Shown here: positions 37,626 to 46,772 of the stretch, piece after piece
How the letters are laid out: each line of letters begins with the position of its first letter
Numbering within the stretch: position 1 is the first letter of the stretch
Source: Shewanella subflava
GTDB lineage: Bacteria > Pseudomonadota > Gammaproteobacteria > Enterobacterales > Shewanellaceae
NCBI RefSeq assembly: GCF_025971955.1
Contig: NZ_JAPDMX010000003.1
Location: 248,001-312,000, forward strand
Length of the DNA stretch: 64,000 bases
Direction of reading: 5' to 3'
Notes under the pieces: model-generated
Seen by the model: the letters and a program-made list of their open reading frames with translations, nothing else
Databases searched by the model: none
What the model was told of the DNA's origin: nothing
Position numbers and translations under genes: made by a program

Positions 37626-38249
37626 ATGACTGATATCGTTTGGCATCAGCATGAAATAGATCAAGCCGCTCGTGGGCGTCAAAAGAATCAAAATCCAGTG
37701 TTATTATGGTTTACTGGCTTATCGGGTTCAGGTAAATCAACGCTAGCTGGTGCATTAGAGCATGCGTTATTTGAAGCTGGTTTTCATACTTATTTGCTTG
37801 ATGGTGACAATGTTCGTCATGGCTTATGTAAAGACTTGGGGTTTAGCCTAGAGGATCGTGATGAAAATTTACGTCGTGTGGGTGAAGTCGCCAAGTTGAT
37901 GGTTGATGCTGGACTGGTTGTGCTTTCTGCATTTATTTCACCTACTCGTGCCGAGCGTGAACGGGTAAGAAACTTATTCCCAGAAGGCAAATTCATTGAA
38001 GTGCATGTTTCAACGCCGCTGAGCGTGTGTGAGTCTCGTGACCCAAAAGGTTTGTATGCCAAAGCGCGTAAAGGTGAAATTGCGAACTTTACCGGTATTT
38101 CATCACCCTATGAAAATCCTGACTCAGCTGAGTTAACCATAGATACCAGCAAAGGCGATTTAGCTACCCAAGTGCAAGCCTTAGTCGATTATGTCAGTGC
38201 ACTGCAGGTGATTGATGGCGAAAAAATGGTGGCTGGATTAGGGATTTAA
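37626..38249 (+). CDS. cysC: adenylylsulfate kinase
   Basis: A 207-aa P-loop kinase (GLSGSGKST, 31-39) that phosphorylates APS to [19 protein letters not shown] and [12 protein letters not shown] are conserved substrate and active-site segments. The ATG at 37626 follows AAAAGGAG; the frame extends 42 bp upstream without support. It is the last gene of the cobA-cysDN-permease-cysC cluster. Confidence 0.95.
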   Translation: MTDIVWHQHEIDQAARGRQKNQNPVLLWFTGLSGSGKSTLAGALEHALFEAGFHTYLLDGDNVRHGLCKDLGFSLEDRDENLRRVGEVAKLMVDAGLVVLSAFISPTRAERERVRNLFPEGKFIEVHVSTPLSVCESRDPKGLYAKARKGEIANFTGISSPYENPDSAELTIDTSKGDLATQVQALVDYVSALQVIDGEKMVAGLGI

Positions 38250-38352
38250 TCTGAACATTATCGTTAGCATCAAAAATATGTCCTATTAGCGTTAAACTCA
38301 TTTGCTTATAAAAGTGATTTTAATGACAAAAAGCGAAGCCAAATAAGTCATC

Positions 38353-38382
38353 AAAAGCTGAAATGATCATTTCAGCTTTTTT
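38353..38382. terminator. terminator after cysC, bidirectional
   Basis: A perfect 28-bp palindrome (AAAAGCTGAAATGA and its complement, 38353-38380) followed by Ts, with As on the other side. It can also serve the convergent peptidase gene. Confidence 0.8.
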
Positions 38383-38393
38383 ATTGGGGGAGG

Positions 38394-39554
38394 TTATATC
38401 AATACTTGATTCAATACTCGCTGCCAATTACCGCCCATAATGCGATCACGATCGGATGATTTAAAGCGGGCTTTTTTTAAGGCATCGTCAATGCGGCTCA
38501 TGCGTTCAATGGTGTTTAATTCTGGGATCACCACGTGCTTAGGCTCCACATCAAAACCGAGCACATTTTTAGCCCGTAAACTGTGCCACCAATCTAGGTA
38601 TTCTTTTACTCCTTCGGCATTATCATTATTGAGTTTTAATAGGTTCTCTTGACCACGCAGTGGATAATCATTGGCAATGGCCACACTGTCTACGCCGGCA
38701 ATTCTGACCACATGATCTATCTGCTTAATGTAATCGTTAATCGTTGGAATAGGGCGATTGGTTAACCAAAAACTCATCATGAAAATTCCAAATACACCAC
38801 CGGTGTCAGCAATAGCACGGATCACTTCATCGGGCGAGCAGCGAGCATGATTGACAATGCTTCTGGCCGCGCCGTGGCTTTGCACTATTGGGCTTTTGCT
38901 GGCTTTGGCGGTATCTAGTGCGGTTTTAGGACTGGAGTGACTGACATCTATCAACATATGACGATGGTTTAGCGCTTCGATTAACTCATGCCCCGCGGGC
39001 GTTAAAGGGAGGTTCAGTCCTGCTTTACCATTGTTATCGAGTGCGCCTCCGGCATAACGATTGCCATAATGGTGCGTTAATTGTAGTACGCGTAAACCCT
39101 GTTGTTTAAATTCTTCTAATTGCTTCCAATTGGTTTGACTACTGTCATCTTCTACACAATCAGCACCTTGAATTTGAAAAAACACCGCAGTCCGTTTTGA
39201 GTCGAATGCTCTGTTAATATCTAATCCAGTTTGCCCCTGTAAATAGACTTCAGGGTTGGCATCGACCATGGCTTTTGCCGCTTTAATACTTTTGATGCAG
39301 GCGTTGTAACTGCGCTTGTAATTGGTGGTGCCGTCAGCTTGTTTGATGGCTTCAATGTCTGATATGTCGGCAATAAATGCACTGAGTTGAGAGGCTTTAA
39401 CATCATTGATGTCTTTGGGTAAAAAAGACAAACCATCGATAAACAAGGGGCGCTGATCTACAGCCCAAGCATGCTGTGTGACAAATGGACTACATAACGC
39501 TGCTGCGCCAAGGCCTTTAAGTAATTTACGGCGGGTGAGCAAGTCATGTGACAT
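38394..39554 (-). CDS. M19 membrane dipeptidase homologue, exported by Tat, with altered metal site
   Basis: 386 aa with a Tat signal (TRRKLLKGLG, then a cleavage site near AWA). The renal-dipeptidase fold is clear: LIDVSHSS (H206) and QSHGAARSIVNH (H227) keep the two C-terminal zinc histidines with the family spacing of 21. The N-terminal DGHND motif, however, reads DGLSF (L42, F44), and the bridging glutamate is glutamine (Q129 in QIQGAD). Three of five metal ligands are missing, so classical dipeptidase activity is doubtful. It lies downstream of the sufE-like gene, 15 bp away, probably in one operon. Confidence 0.8.
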   Translation of the reverse strand: MSHDLLTRRKLLKGLGAAALCSPFVTQHAWAVDQRPLFIDGLSFLPKDINDVKASQLSAFIADISDIEAIKQADGTTNYKRSYNACIKSIKAAKAMVDANPEVYLQGQTGLDINRAFDSKRTAVFFQIQGADCVEDDSSQTNWKQLEEFKQQGLRVLQLTHHYGNRYAGGALDNNGKAGLNLPLTPAGHELIEALNHRHMLIDVSHSSPKTALDTAKASKSPIVQSHGAARSIVNHARCSPDEVIRAIADTGGVFGIFMMSFWLTNRPIPTINDYIKQIDHVVRIAGVDSVAIANDYPLRGQENLLKLNNDNAEGVKEYLDWWHSLRAKNVLGFDVEPKHVVIPELNTIERMSRIDDALKKARFKSSDRDRIMGGNWQRVLNQVLI

Positions 39555-39569
39555 TAACTATGTATCCTT

Positions 39570-40025
39570 TTAATTTGTCTCGGTAGCGTAACTTTTTATG
39601 GCTTGCGCTAACGCATGTAATCCATTGGTACGCGATGGGCTTAATTGGCCGTTTAACCCTAAGTGTTCGAAATATAAAGCAATATCAAACTGGGATATTT
39701 CTCTAGAGGTTCGCCCCTGTGTTGCCACAAGCAATAAACCAATCAGTCCTTTAACTATACGCGCATCGCTGTCAGCTAGGTAAAAATGTTGCCCATCAAT
39801 TTGCTGATGATATAACCATGCTTGGCTTTCGCAGCCTTTTACCTGAGCGCCTTCATGGCGAAATGCCTCTGCTAAGTTTGGCAGTTTTTTGCCTAGCAAC
39901 ATTATTTGGCGGTATTTCTCTTGCCAGTTTGTGGCTTGTTCTATCAGTTTAGCGCTATCGAACACGTCATCAGTCAAGGATAAAAACAAGGTTGGATCGG
40001 GTTGTAGCATGGGGTTAATTGTCAT
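39570..40025 (-). CDS. SufE/CsdE-family sulfur acceptor
   Basis: A 151-aa protein with the conserved acceptor cysteine C65 in VKGCESQAW. It takes persulfide sulfur from the desulfurase encoded 8 bp upstream and stimulates it. Length and motif fit SufE and CsdE equally. No sufBCD genes are nearby, which fits the two-gene CsdA-CsdE arrangement rather than a full suf operon. Confidence 0.88.
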   Translation of the reverse strand: MTINPMLQPDPTLFLSLTDDVFDSAKLIEQATNWQEKYRQIMLLGKKLPNLAEAFRHEGAQVKGCESQAWLYHQQIDGQHFYLADSDARIVKGLIGLLLVATQGRTSREISQFDIALYFEHLGLNGQLSPSRTNGLHALAQAIKSYATETN

Positions 40026-40033
40026 CTTTGGCC

Positions 40034-41266
40034 TTACAATAAAATGGATTTTACTTCAGCAAGTGCGTTAATAAAGCGATCAATATCTTGCTGATTGCTA
40101 TATACCCCAATAGAGGCTCGACAGCAGCCTTTTATTTGCAAGCTTTGCATTAACGGCATCGCGCAATGATGACCACCACGAATAGCCACGCCTTGCTGAT
40201 CTAATAAAATGCCCACATCTTGATGGTGCTCATTCGCCAGATTAAACGCCACTGCACCAATATTGATATTGTCAGGCGTAATACCATATACGCTAATATC
40301 GCCTAATTGGCTTAACTGTTGCTGAAGATAGCCAATTAATTGTTGTTCATGCTGATGAATAAGTGCTTGGGGTAATTCAGTTAAAAAGGTAATCGCTGCA
40401 CCTAATCCAATGACGGCAGCAATGGCAGGAGTGCCGGCTTCTAACCTATTGGGCAGTGCACCATAGGCGGTGTCATTAAAGCTGACGGTTTTGATCATCT
40501 CTCCGCCAGTAAGCATAGGAGTTAGCTTTTCTAGCGCATCAAGCTTGCCGTAGAGTATGCCTACGCCGGTTGGGCCATACATTTTATGGCCAGAAAAAAC
40601 ATAATAATCACAATCAATAGCTTGTACATCAATGCCAAGATGTGCCACCGCCTGAGCGCCATCTATTAAGGTCATGGCGCCGACATTATTGGCTTTGGCT
40701 ACCATGGCTTTGACGGGGTTAATGGTGCCCATGGCGTTGGTGACATGCGATAGCGCCACCAGTTTTGGGGCTTGGGTTAACAAGGCGTCATAAGCGCTAA
40801 TATCAATGCAACCCATTGAGTCCAGCGGGATTGGGATGACTTTGGCTCCGGTGCGTTGCGCGAGGGCTTGCCAAGGAACAATATTTGCGTGATGGGCTGC
40901 GCCATCCACCAAAATTACATCATCAGCTTTAAGTAAATCAGTCAACCCATGCGCCACCATATTGATGGATTCAGTTGTTCCATGGGTAAAGATAACTTGC
41001 TCAGTTGTGGCGGCATTTATAAAGCGCTGTACCTGAGCTCGAACCTGTTCATATTGCTGCGTTGCCCTTGCGGCTAATTGGTGGGCAGCGCGGTGAACAT
41101 TGGCATTATCAAGCTGATAATAGTGGTTCATTGCATCAATAACACACTGCGGCTTTTGACTGGTTGCTGCGGTATCTAAGTAACACAGAGGGTTATCGCC
41201 TAGCTGTTGTTGCAGCGCAGGAAATTGGCTTCGTATGGCTTGATGATCAAATTGGCTTTCGGTCAT
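40034..41266 (-). CDS. group II cysteine desulfurase (SufS/CsdA type)
   Basis: A 410-aa PLP enzyme converting cysteine to alanine and enzyme-bound persulfide. The PLP lysine is K228 in FSGHKMYGPTG and the catalytic cysteine C368 in RGGHHCAMP. It is followed after 8 bp by its SufE-like partner. CsdA is the likelier assignment given the pair-only context. The product supplies sulfur for Fe-S clusters and other cofactors. Confidence 0.9.
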   Translation of the reverse strand: MTESQFDHQAIRSQFPALQQQLGDNPLCYLDTAATSQKPQCVIDAMNHYYQLDNANVHRAAHQLAARATQQYEQVRAQVQRFINAATTEQVIFTHGTTESINMVAHGLTDLLKADDVILVDGAAHHANIVPWQALAQRTGAKVIPIPLDSMGCIDISAYDALLTQAPKLVALSHVTNAMGTINPVKAMVAKANNVGAMTLIDGAQAVAHLGIDVQAIDCDYYVFSGHKMYGPTGVGILYGKLDALEKLTPMLTGGEMIKTVSFNDTAYGALPNRLEAGTPAIAAVIGLGAAITFLTELPQALIHQHEQQLIGYLQQQLSQLGDISVYGITPDNINIGAVAFNLANEHHQDVGILLDQQGVAIRGGHHCAMPLMQSLQIKGCCRASIGVYSNQQDIDRFINALAEVKSILL

Positions 41267-41283
41267 TCACTTAACACTCATTA

Positions 41284-41320
41284 AAAAGGCATCAAGATCT
41301 TCAATGATATTGATGCCTAA
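41284..41320 (-). terminator. terminator after tas
   Basis: On the minus strand AGGCATCA pairs with TGATGCCT (41287-41294 and 41311-41318 on the plus strand), followed by TTTTTA. It separates tas from the desulfurase operon. Confidence 0.65.
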
Positions 41321-41395
41321 TGCAAGGTTAACCTAATTTAACCTCAACTTTGGTTAAGAGATGGGCTCAATAAGCTGAGGTTAATTTTACCCAAT

Positions 41396-42436
41396 TTATG
41401 GGCAAGGGAATCGGTATAAATGTGCCAGTTCCTCTAATCGGGTTGAAATTTCGGCAGACAAGATAACTTTATGGCTGTCAATATTCTCTTTTAACTGATG
41501 TAAATTTGTTGCGCCAATGATGTTTGATGCCACAAATTGACGAGAATTAACAAAAGCCAGCGCCATTTGCGCAGGGCTTAGGCCAAACTCTCTGGCTAAA
41601 TCAACGTAAGCCTGAGTTGCTTGCAGTGCCATAGGTGTGCTGTTGTAGCGAGCAAAACGTTTATGGATGGTTAATCGTGCCCCTTCTGGCCATTGGTCAT
41701 GTTCATACTTACCCGTTAAGGCACCAAAAGCTAAAGGCGAGTAGGGTAATAAGGGCACATTTTCACGCAAGCTAATTTCAGACATGCCAATTTCAAAACT
41801 ACGATTCAGTAAGTTATAGGGGTTTTGAATGCTGACAATACGCGGTAAATCGTGTTTTTCAGCTAAACGCAGGTATTGCATAAATCCCCAAGGCGTTTCG
41901 TTCGAAATACCGATATAACGTACTTTTCCTTGCTTGACCACTTCAGCTAACGCTTCAAGTGTTTCTAAAATGGGGGTGTAATGCTCTTTGTCGTCATGGC
42001 TGTACATCATGTCGCCAAAATAATTGGTATTTCTATCTGGCCAATGCACCTGATACAAGTCGATAGTATCGATTTGCATGCGCGCGAGTGAGTCTTCTAC
42101 CGCTTGATGGATGTTGCGCCAGTTCAATGCCATATTGGGGCGAATGTAATCTCCTTTAAGGCCTGGCGCGGCCACTTTACTGGCAATAATAAGCTCATCA
42201 CGGTTGCCTTGGGCTTTTAGGTAGTGCCCTAAAATACGCTCAGTTTCACCTTGCGTTTCTGCCGTTGGCGGCACGGGATACATTTCTGCGGTATCAATAA
42301 AGTTAATACCTTGGCCAATGGCGAAGTCTAATTGTTCGAATGCTTCTGATTCAGTATTCTGTTCACCCCAAGTCATGGTACCTAAACAGATCTTGCTAAC
42401 TTCTAGGCTTGAATGCCCAAGACGTCGATATTCCAT
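41396..42436 (-). CDS. tas: NADP(H)-dependent aldo-keto reductase, Tas type
   Basis: 346 aa, the same length as E. coli Tas. The aldo-keto reductase TIM barrel shows the catalytic DTAEMY (Asp, Tyr), IIASKV (Lys) and QVHWPDR (His). C-terminal NIIGATNLHQLKENI is the cofactor-binding segment. The physiological substrate is unknown. It has a strong AGGAGG ribosome site. It is a single gene ended by a hairpin. Confidence 0.9.
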   Translation of the reverse strand: MEYRRLGHSSLEVSKICLGTMTWGEQNTESEAFEQLDFAIGQGINFIDTAEMYPVPPTAETQGETERILGHYLKAQGNRDELIIASKVAAPGLKGDYIRPNMALNWRNIHQAVEDSLARMQIDTIDLYQVHWPDRNTNYFGDMMYSHDDKEHYTPILETLEALAEVVKQGKVRYIGISNETPWGFMQYLRLAEKHDLPRIVSIQNPYNLLNRSFEIGMSEISLRENVPLLPYSPLAFGALTGKYEHDQWPEGARLTIHKRFARYNSTPMALQATQAYVDLAREFGLSPAQMALAFVNSRQFVASNIIGATNLHQLKENIDSHKVILSAEISTRLEELAHLYRFPCP

Positions 42437-42590
42437 ATCATCCTCCTGATGGAAACCCTTGCTTTGAGGCTATCAAGCTTTGAGCAGATTGCAAAGGTTA
42501 TTGATTCATCAGTAAAAGTGTTGCTTAAAAAACAAGCTAAATCTTTTTAGTTGCAGATGTGAATGGTCAGATGCGATACAGGTGAGTGGA

Positions 42591-43079
42591 TTAAAGTGTT
42601 TTTATCATCGCGATTTCACAGGCGTCATGGCCAGTCTCACCTAAGTGGTGGCAGCGTTCAAACCCCAGGGTTTTATATAAGGCTAAGGCTTCAACTAATA
42701 CCGCTGTGGTTTCTAAATAGATTTGTATAAAGCCCTGCTTTTTAGCAAATTCAAAGGCTAAATTAGACAGCGTTTTAGCCAGCCCTTTACCGCGCACCTC
42801 AGGTAAAAAATACATTTTCTGCAGCTCACAAATAGCAGCATGCCCAGCAAGAGGCGCCACACCTGCGCCACCAATAATCTTGCCATCAAGTTCTATAACC
42901 CAGTAGCACGCACAATCGCTACTATACACTTGGCTTAAGCAATCTAAGGTTTTGTCTGCCACACTAAACCCTTTATCTGGGGTTAGCCCATATTCTGCTG
43001 ACACTAAGCGGATCACTTTGGCGATCCCTGCATCATCATTGGCGGTTAATAGTCTAATGATGGGTGACGTTGAAGACAT
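42591..43079 (-). CDS. GNAT-family N-acetyltransferase
   Basis: A 162-aa GCN5-related acetyltransferase. The acetyl-CoA motif is VRGKGLA within YFLPEVRGKGLAKTL, followed by the usual helix and the YKTLGFERC strand-turn near the end. The acceptor is unknown. It begins 30 bp after yjjX on the same strand and is probably co-transcribed with it. Confidence 0.85.
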   Translation of the reverse strand: MSSTSPIIRLLTANDDAGIAKVIRLVSAEYGLTPDKGFSVADKTLDCLSQVYSSDCACYWVIELDGKIIGGAGVAPLAGHAAICELQKMYFLPEVRGKGLAKTLSNLAFEFAKKQGFIQIYLETTAVLVEALALYKTLGFERCHHLGETGHDACEIAMIKTL

Positions 43080-43109
43080 AATGAGTTACTCAACAAGGGA
43101 TAATGTGAA

Positions 43110-43667
43110 TTATTCAGCAAAAAATGCTGGATTGATAAAAGGCGCCATGGCTAACACTATGGCTTGCGTATAAATACTGCCACGGGTCGCTAAGCCCTGG
43201 GTAAGCAATCCAATTGCGCCGCCTTTTTGTTTAATATTGTCCGTATTAAACAGTCTGTCCATGACATGTCCCAGCTCTTCTCCGGCTTCGAGTGCGTGAA
43301 AGACCTTTGCGGGTAAAGGCAACAATGCGCTGCGGCCAATGCTTAATTTACCTTGATGAATAATGGCCATGTAAGCAAAAGTGGCAGCACCATGCTCAAA
43401 TTGGTCCACTCCACCTTCCATTGCAATATAAAAATTGGCGGGCTGATGCGTCTCAATCGCATGCTGCTGACAAAATCTAGCGCGATTAATTGCGCCTAGC
43501 TTAGTTTCGGCTTCGGTCATAGGTTGCTCGGCAACCAAAGATGGGGCATGCATGCCGTGGCACTCAATGTGAGCATCTGGAAAATACTGTGCAATAGCAT
43601 CGCGCGCAGCGCCAATTTTTACAGGATTGTTGGAGCCGACCAAAATGGAAATATGTTGTTGAGTCAT
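43110..43667 (-). CDS. yjjX: inosine/xanthosine triphosphatase
   Basis: A 185-aa YjjX/NTPase family enzyme that removes non-canonical ITP and XTP from the nucleotide pool. Recognised by VGSNNPVKIGAARDA at the N-terminus, the central AMEGGVD, and RSALLPLP and GGAIGLLTQG further on. It is divergent from the DGSGSI-repeat protein gene. Confidence 0.88.
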   Translation of the reverse strand: MTQQHISILVGSNNPVKIGAARDAIAQYFPDAHIECHGMHAPSLVAEQPMTEAETKLGAINRARFCQQHAIETHQPANFYIAMEGGVDQFEHGAATFAYMAIIHQGKLSIGRSALLPLPAKVFHALEAGEELGHVMDRLFNTDNIKQKGGAIGLLTQGLATRGSIYTQAIVLAMAPFINPAFFAE

Positions 43668-43946
43668 ATGATGCGTTTTACTGATTGTATTGATACAAAT
43701 ATAAACGCCATGATAGCAGAAGTGTATAAATGAAATGAGTGAAAAGTCGTAACTGTTAGTGTTTTTGACTTATGGTGCCAATCAATAATTGATTACCCGT
43801 TATATAAAACAATCACTTAAATTTTGGCGCGTGAATTGCTTGGTATACATTAACCCCAGCATCATTAAGATGAACAACAATAGTTTTTCATGCTCTTTAT
43901 CGTTTTGATGCTATATCAGCCAATTATATCGACAAGGATGAGCAAC

Positions 43947-44717
43947 ATGGCCACCATGAAAACCAAATTAGTATTAGTAGGCGCAGCGACCGCACTATTA
44001 GTGATGTATACCGATGTCTTTAATGTGTCATATAGCATTGCCAGTGAGCTAGAACAAAAGCAGCGAGTCTTGAGCCTCGATGCCGCCGATATTGAGCAGC
44101 TTATCGCTGAAACCGGTGCTGGTATGTTAATCATCAAAGGTGATGAATCTACCGATAAAATTACTGTCAACGCCGATGTGTTTGCCGAGGATGATAACGA
44201 GGTTACCTTAAGTCTTGTTAAATCAGGTTCTCAGGCAAAATTAATTGCTCAGGTAGAGCAACACTCTAACTGGAGTGGGTCGGATTCGCCACGTATTGAT
44301 GTGACTTTAACATTGCCGAAAAACCTAAAAATGGATCTCACCGATGGTTCAGGATCTATCGATATTCAAGGTATGAACACCGATATTACCCTCACAGATG
44401 GTTCAGGTAGCATTACCTTAGATGGCGCTGGACAACTGAATATTAAAGATGGTTCTGGCAGCATTCACGCAAGTAATGTTCAGGGAAATGTCAGTATTCA
44501 AGATGGTTCGGGCAGCATTGAACTGACTGATGTAGATGGCAATGTCGACATCAAAGATGGCTCCGGCAGTATGACAGTGCAGCGTGTGTCTGGATTGGTG
44601 AGCATAGATGACGGCTCAGGCAGTATTAATGTGGATTATGCCAAAGGATTAACTATCCATAGCGCGGGTTCTGGCGCGGTTAATTATCAACATATCGAAG
44701 GTGAAGTTAATCTGTAA
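43947..44717 (+). CDS. exported beta-solenoid protein with DGSGSI repeats (DUF4097-like)
   Basis: 256 aa. An N-terminal hydrophobic segment (signal or anchor) is followed by a leader domain and then a repeat region. DGSGS followed by I or M occurs six times at roughly 19-20-residue spacing, with a seventh degenerate copy (AGSGAV). Each copy is flanked by alternating hydrophobic residues, as in stacked parallel beta-solenoids of the DUF4097/adhesin-like type. AAGGA at 43934-43938 supports the start at 43947; a longer frame from 43890 is less likely. The function is unknown; an envelope location is inferred. Confidence 0.75.
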   Translation: MATMKTKLVLVGAATALLVMYTDVFNVSYSIASELEQKQRVLSLDAADIEQLIAETGAGMLIIKGDESTDKITVNADVFAEDDNEVTLSLVKSGSQAKLIAQVEQHSNWSGSDSPRIDVTLTLPKNLKMDLTDGSGSIDIQGMNTDITLTDGSGSITLDGAGQLNIKDGSGSIHASNVQGNVSIQDGSGSIELTDVDGNVDIKDGSGSMTVQRVSGLVSIDDGSGSINVDYAKGLTIHSAGSGAVNYQHIEGEVNL

Positions 44718-44849
44718 ACGGTATGAATCGCCACCGTTTGCGGGAATTGTTGCAGATGTTTAGCATGGGCTCGCCTTTTCAGCGATAGACTGATTTAGGT
44801 GAGCATGGCATGATCGCCCTTTGGGTATGATTAAGAGTTAACATTACTG

Positions 44850-45644
44850 ATGGCAAAGAAGTTTTATGTGGTTTGGCAAGGACACAAACCGGGTATTTAT
44901 ACCACTTGGGATGAAGCTAAACGTCAGGTTGATAAGTTTTCCGGTGCAAAGTATAAATCGTTTCCTACTGAAACTGAGGCAAAAGCGGCTTTTGCCCAAT
45001 CGGCAAATAAAGCGATTTTTTCGACTCAAAGCTCTGCCAGTAAAAGCGCTGCTAATAAAGGTGCTAAACCAATAACATCTGCAAATAAAGCCAGTGTGGC
45101 TGAGCATCAACCAGAGGCATTAAGTCAATTTGATCTTGTGCTCTACACAGATGGCGGCTGCGATCCTAACCCAGGCAAAGCCGGTTCAGGTGTGGTTGCG
45201 TATCGCAACGGTAAACTGTCAAACTTATGGTATGGGCTGTTTAATCCCAATGGCACGAATAATACCGCTGAATTGAACGCCTTACATGAAGCGATCAAAA
45301 TGGCAGCGAGCGCACTGAACGATAACTTAAGCGTGCGAATTTACAGTGACTCACAATATTCAATTAATTGTATTAGCAATTGGGCCTACGGTTGGAAAGC
45401 CAAAGGTTGGACCCGTAAAGGCGGCGAGATTGCCAATTTAGCACTGATTAAACAGGCTCATGACTTGTATGATCAATTTAAAGATCGTTTTGATATTGTG
45501 CACGTTGCTGCCCACGTGGGTATTGAAGGCAATGAGCTGGCCGATAGAATGTCAATTTATGCAGTTGATCAGCAACAAAGGGATTTTGTCGAGTATCCTC
45601 AACCTCTGAATCTAGCTGCCATTATGGCGATGCGCGCAGGTTAA
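44850..45644 (+). CDS. rnhA: ribonuclease HI with N-terminal hybrid-binding domain
   Basis: 264 aa. Residues 1-50 (FYVVWQGHKPGIYTTWDEAKRQV, then KYKSFPTETEA) form the HBD/viroplasmin-type RNA-DNA hybrid-binding domain known from eukaryotic RNase H1 and a few bacteria. A low-complexity Ala/Ser/Lys linker follows (55-88). The catalytic RNase H domain has D101 (YTDGG), E141 (TAEL), D167 (YSDSQ) and D232 (GNELADRM). It degrades RNA in RNA-DNA hybrids. The common proteobacterial RNase HI of about 155 aa lacks the HBD, so this is probably a second RNase H in the genome. Confidence 0.9.
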   Translation: MAKKFYVVWQGHKPGIYTTWDEAKRQVDKFSGAKYKSFPTETEAKAAFAQSANKAIFSTQSSASKSAANKGAKPITSANKASVAEHQPEALSQFDLVLYTDGGCDPNPGKAGSGVVAYRNGKLSNLWYGLFNPNGTNNTAELNALHEAIKMAASALNDNLSVRIYSDSQYSINCISNWAYGWKAKGWTRKGGEIANLALIKQAHDLYDQFKDRFDIVHVAAHVGIEGNELADRMSIYAVDQQQRDFVEYPQPLNLAAIMAMRAG

Positions 45645-45668
45645 ATAACTCTTTACTGATAATAGACA

Positions 45669-45695
45669 AACGGGCCGCATGGCCCGTTATGTTTT
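45669..45695. terminator. terminator after rnhA
   Basis: AACGGGCC (45669-45676) pairs with GGCCCGTT (45681-45688) around GCAT, followed by ATGTTTT. Confidence 0.7.
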
Positions 45696-45726
45696 CAGTC
45701 GATAATTTTAGGGCGTTAGAGCAGGA

Positions 45727-46176
45727 CTATTTTACTTTTTCTTCATACATTAAGTAGTGACTTTGCTCCATGCCTAAGGCTTCATAAGTGCTTTGTGCGG
45801 GTTTGTTTTCATGCTCAACGTATAAGCGGAAACTTGCCGCATCCCCATTAGCCGCGGCCATGTCTTTTACGGCTTGATAAAGCTTGCCGTAAATACCTTG
45901 GCGTCGGTTTTGTGGACGAATATAGACGCTTTGGATCCAATAATATTGGCTGGCGCGCCAATCACTCCATTCAAATGTCACCATTAATGAACCAACAATG
46001 TCGCCATCAACTTCAGCCACTAAATAAAAACCACGCTCAGGGTGGCTTAATAAACCATTCACACCAAGGGTAAGGGTGTCATTATCTAACTGCAGCTTTT
46101 CAGTCTCCATCGCCATCGCTTGGTTAAAGTTCACTAGGGCGGTTAAATCGGTTAATTGACCTTTTCTTATTTTCAT
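45727..46176 (-). CDS. GNAT-family N-acetyltransferase
   Basis: A 149-aa acetyltransferase with acetyl-CoA motif RRQGIYG in VYIRPQNRRQGIYGKLY and a C-terminal YEALGMEQS segment. The substrate is unknown. It is convergent with rnhA and preceded by the tandem-repeat region. Confidence 0.85.
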   Translation of the reverse strand: MKIRKGQLTDLTALVNFNQAMAMETEKLQLDNDTLTLGVNGLLSHPERGFYLVAEVDGDIVGSLMVTFEWSDWRASQYYWIQSVYIRPQNRRQGIYGKLYQAVKDMAAANGDAASFRLYVEHENKPAQSTYEALGMEQSHYLMYEEKVK

Positions 46177-46200
46177 TTTTTATCTCTTTTTAGGGTCGAT

Positions 46201-46267
46201 ATTCGACTAAAGTCTACTATGCTTAATCTATTCGACTAAAGTCTACTATGCTTAATCTATTCGACTT
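46201..46267. repeat. 29-bp tandem repeat, about 2.3 copies
   Basis: The unit beginning ATTCGACTAAAGTC at 46201 is repeated exactly at 46230, and an 8-nt start of a third copy follows at 46259. It sits about 25 bp before the acetyltransferase start, in its promoter region, so it may affect expression. Confidence 0.9.
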
Positions 46268-46427
46268 AAGGTATTCGTTATTCAATCTCAACTTTGGTTA
46301 GAGGTCAGTGTTAACCAGTTAATTTATCCAAATTAACCTGGTTATGTTAATCGTGATGTGTGCAACATCTGCTGATTACTCGCCTTTAATTGCCAATATT
46401 GTGATTATGATTATTTGAAGGTGAATT

Positions 46428-46772
46428 ATGACTAAGCAATATCAATTCAGGGTGCATCGGCATCCTACTATAAATTGTTCATCAACTCATCATACTTGTA
46501 TCAATGACACCTTGAATGAGCCTGCTACTAACAAGCGTCAAGCTGAGCAGTCGATTAACCATCCGCTGCATTTCTGTTTAACCTTAATGACCTTTGGATT
46601 ATGGGGTGTTATTTGGTGGCGATTGATTTTGAACGACCGAGGAGAAACGGGTTTTATTAGCGCCTTGGATGATGATTATTGGAGTTATTTAATCGAACGA
46701 GAACAGCCTCCAGCGGCACTGTATCAAGTGCATATTGGCCAAAAAAGCACTGAGACTGTGTTTGAAGCCTAA
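46428..46772 (+). CDS. small membrane protein, unknown
   Basis: 114 aa with a His/Thr-rich N-terminus and one membrane helix at about 47-68 (LHFCLTLMTFGLWGVIWW), the H-x-x-L-T-x-x-T-x-G-x-W pattern seen in many small inner-membrane proteins. It has an acidic C-terminal tail. GAAGG precedes the ATG. It is not recognised further; no operon partner is apparent. Confidence 0.65.
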   Translation: MTKQYQFRVHRHPTINCSSTHHTCINDTLNEPATNKRQAEQSINHPLHFCLTLMTFGLWGVIWWRLILNDRGETGFISALDDDYWSYLIEREQPPAALYQVHIGQKSTETVFEA

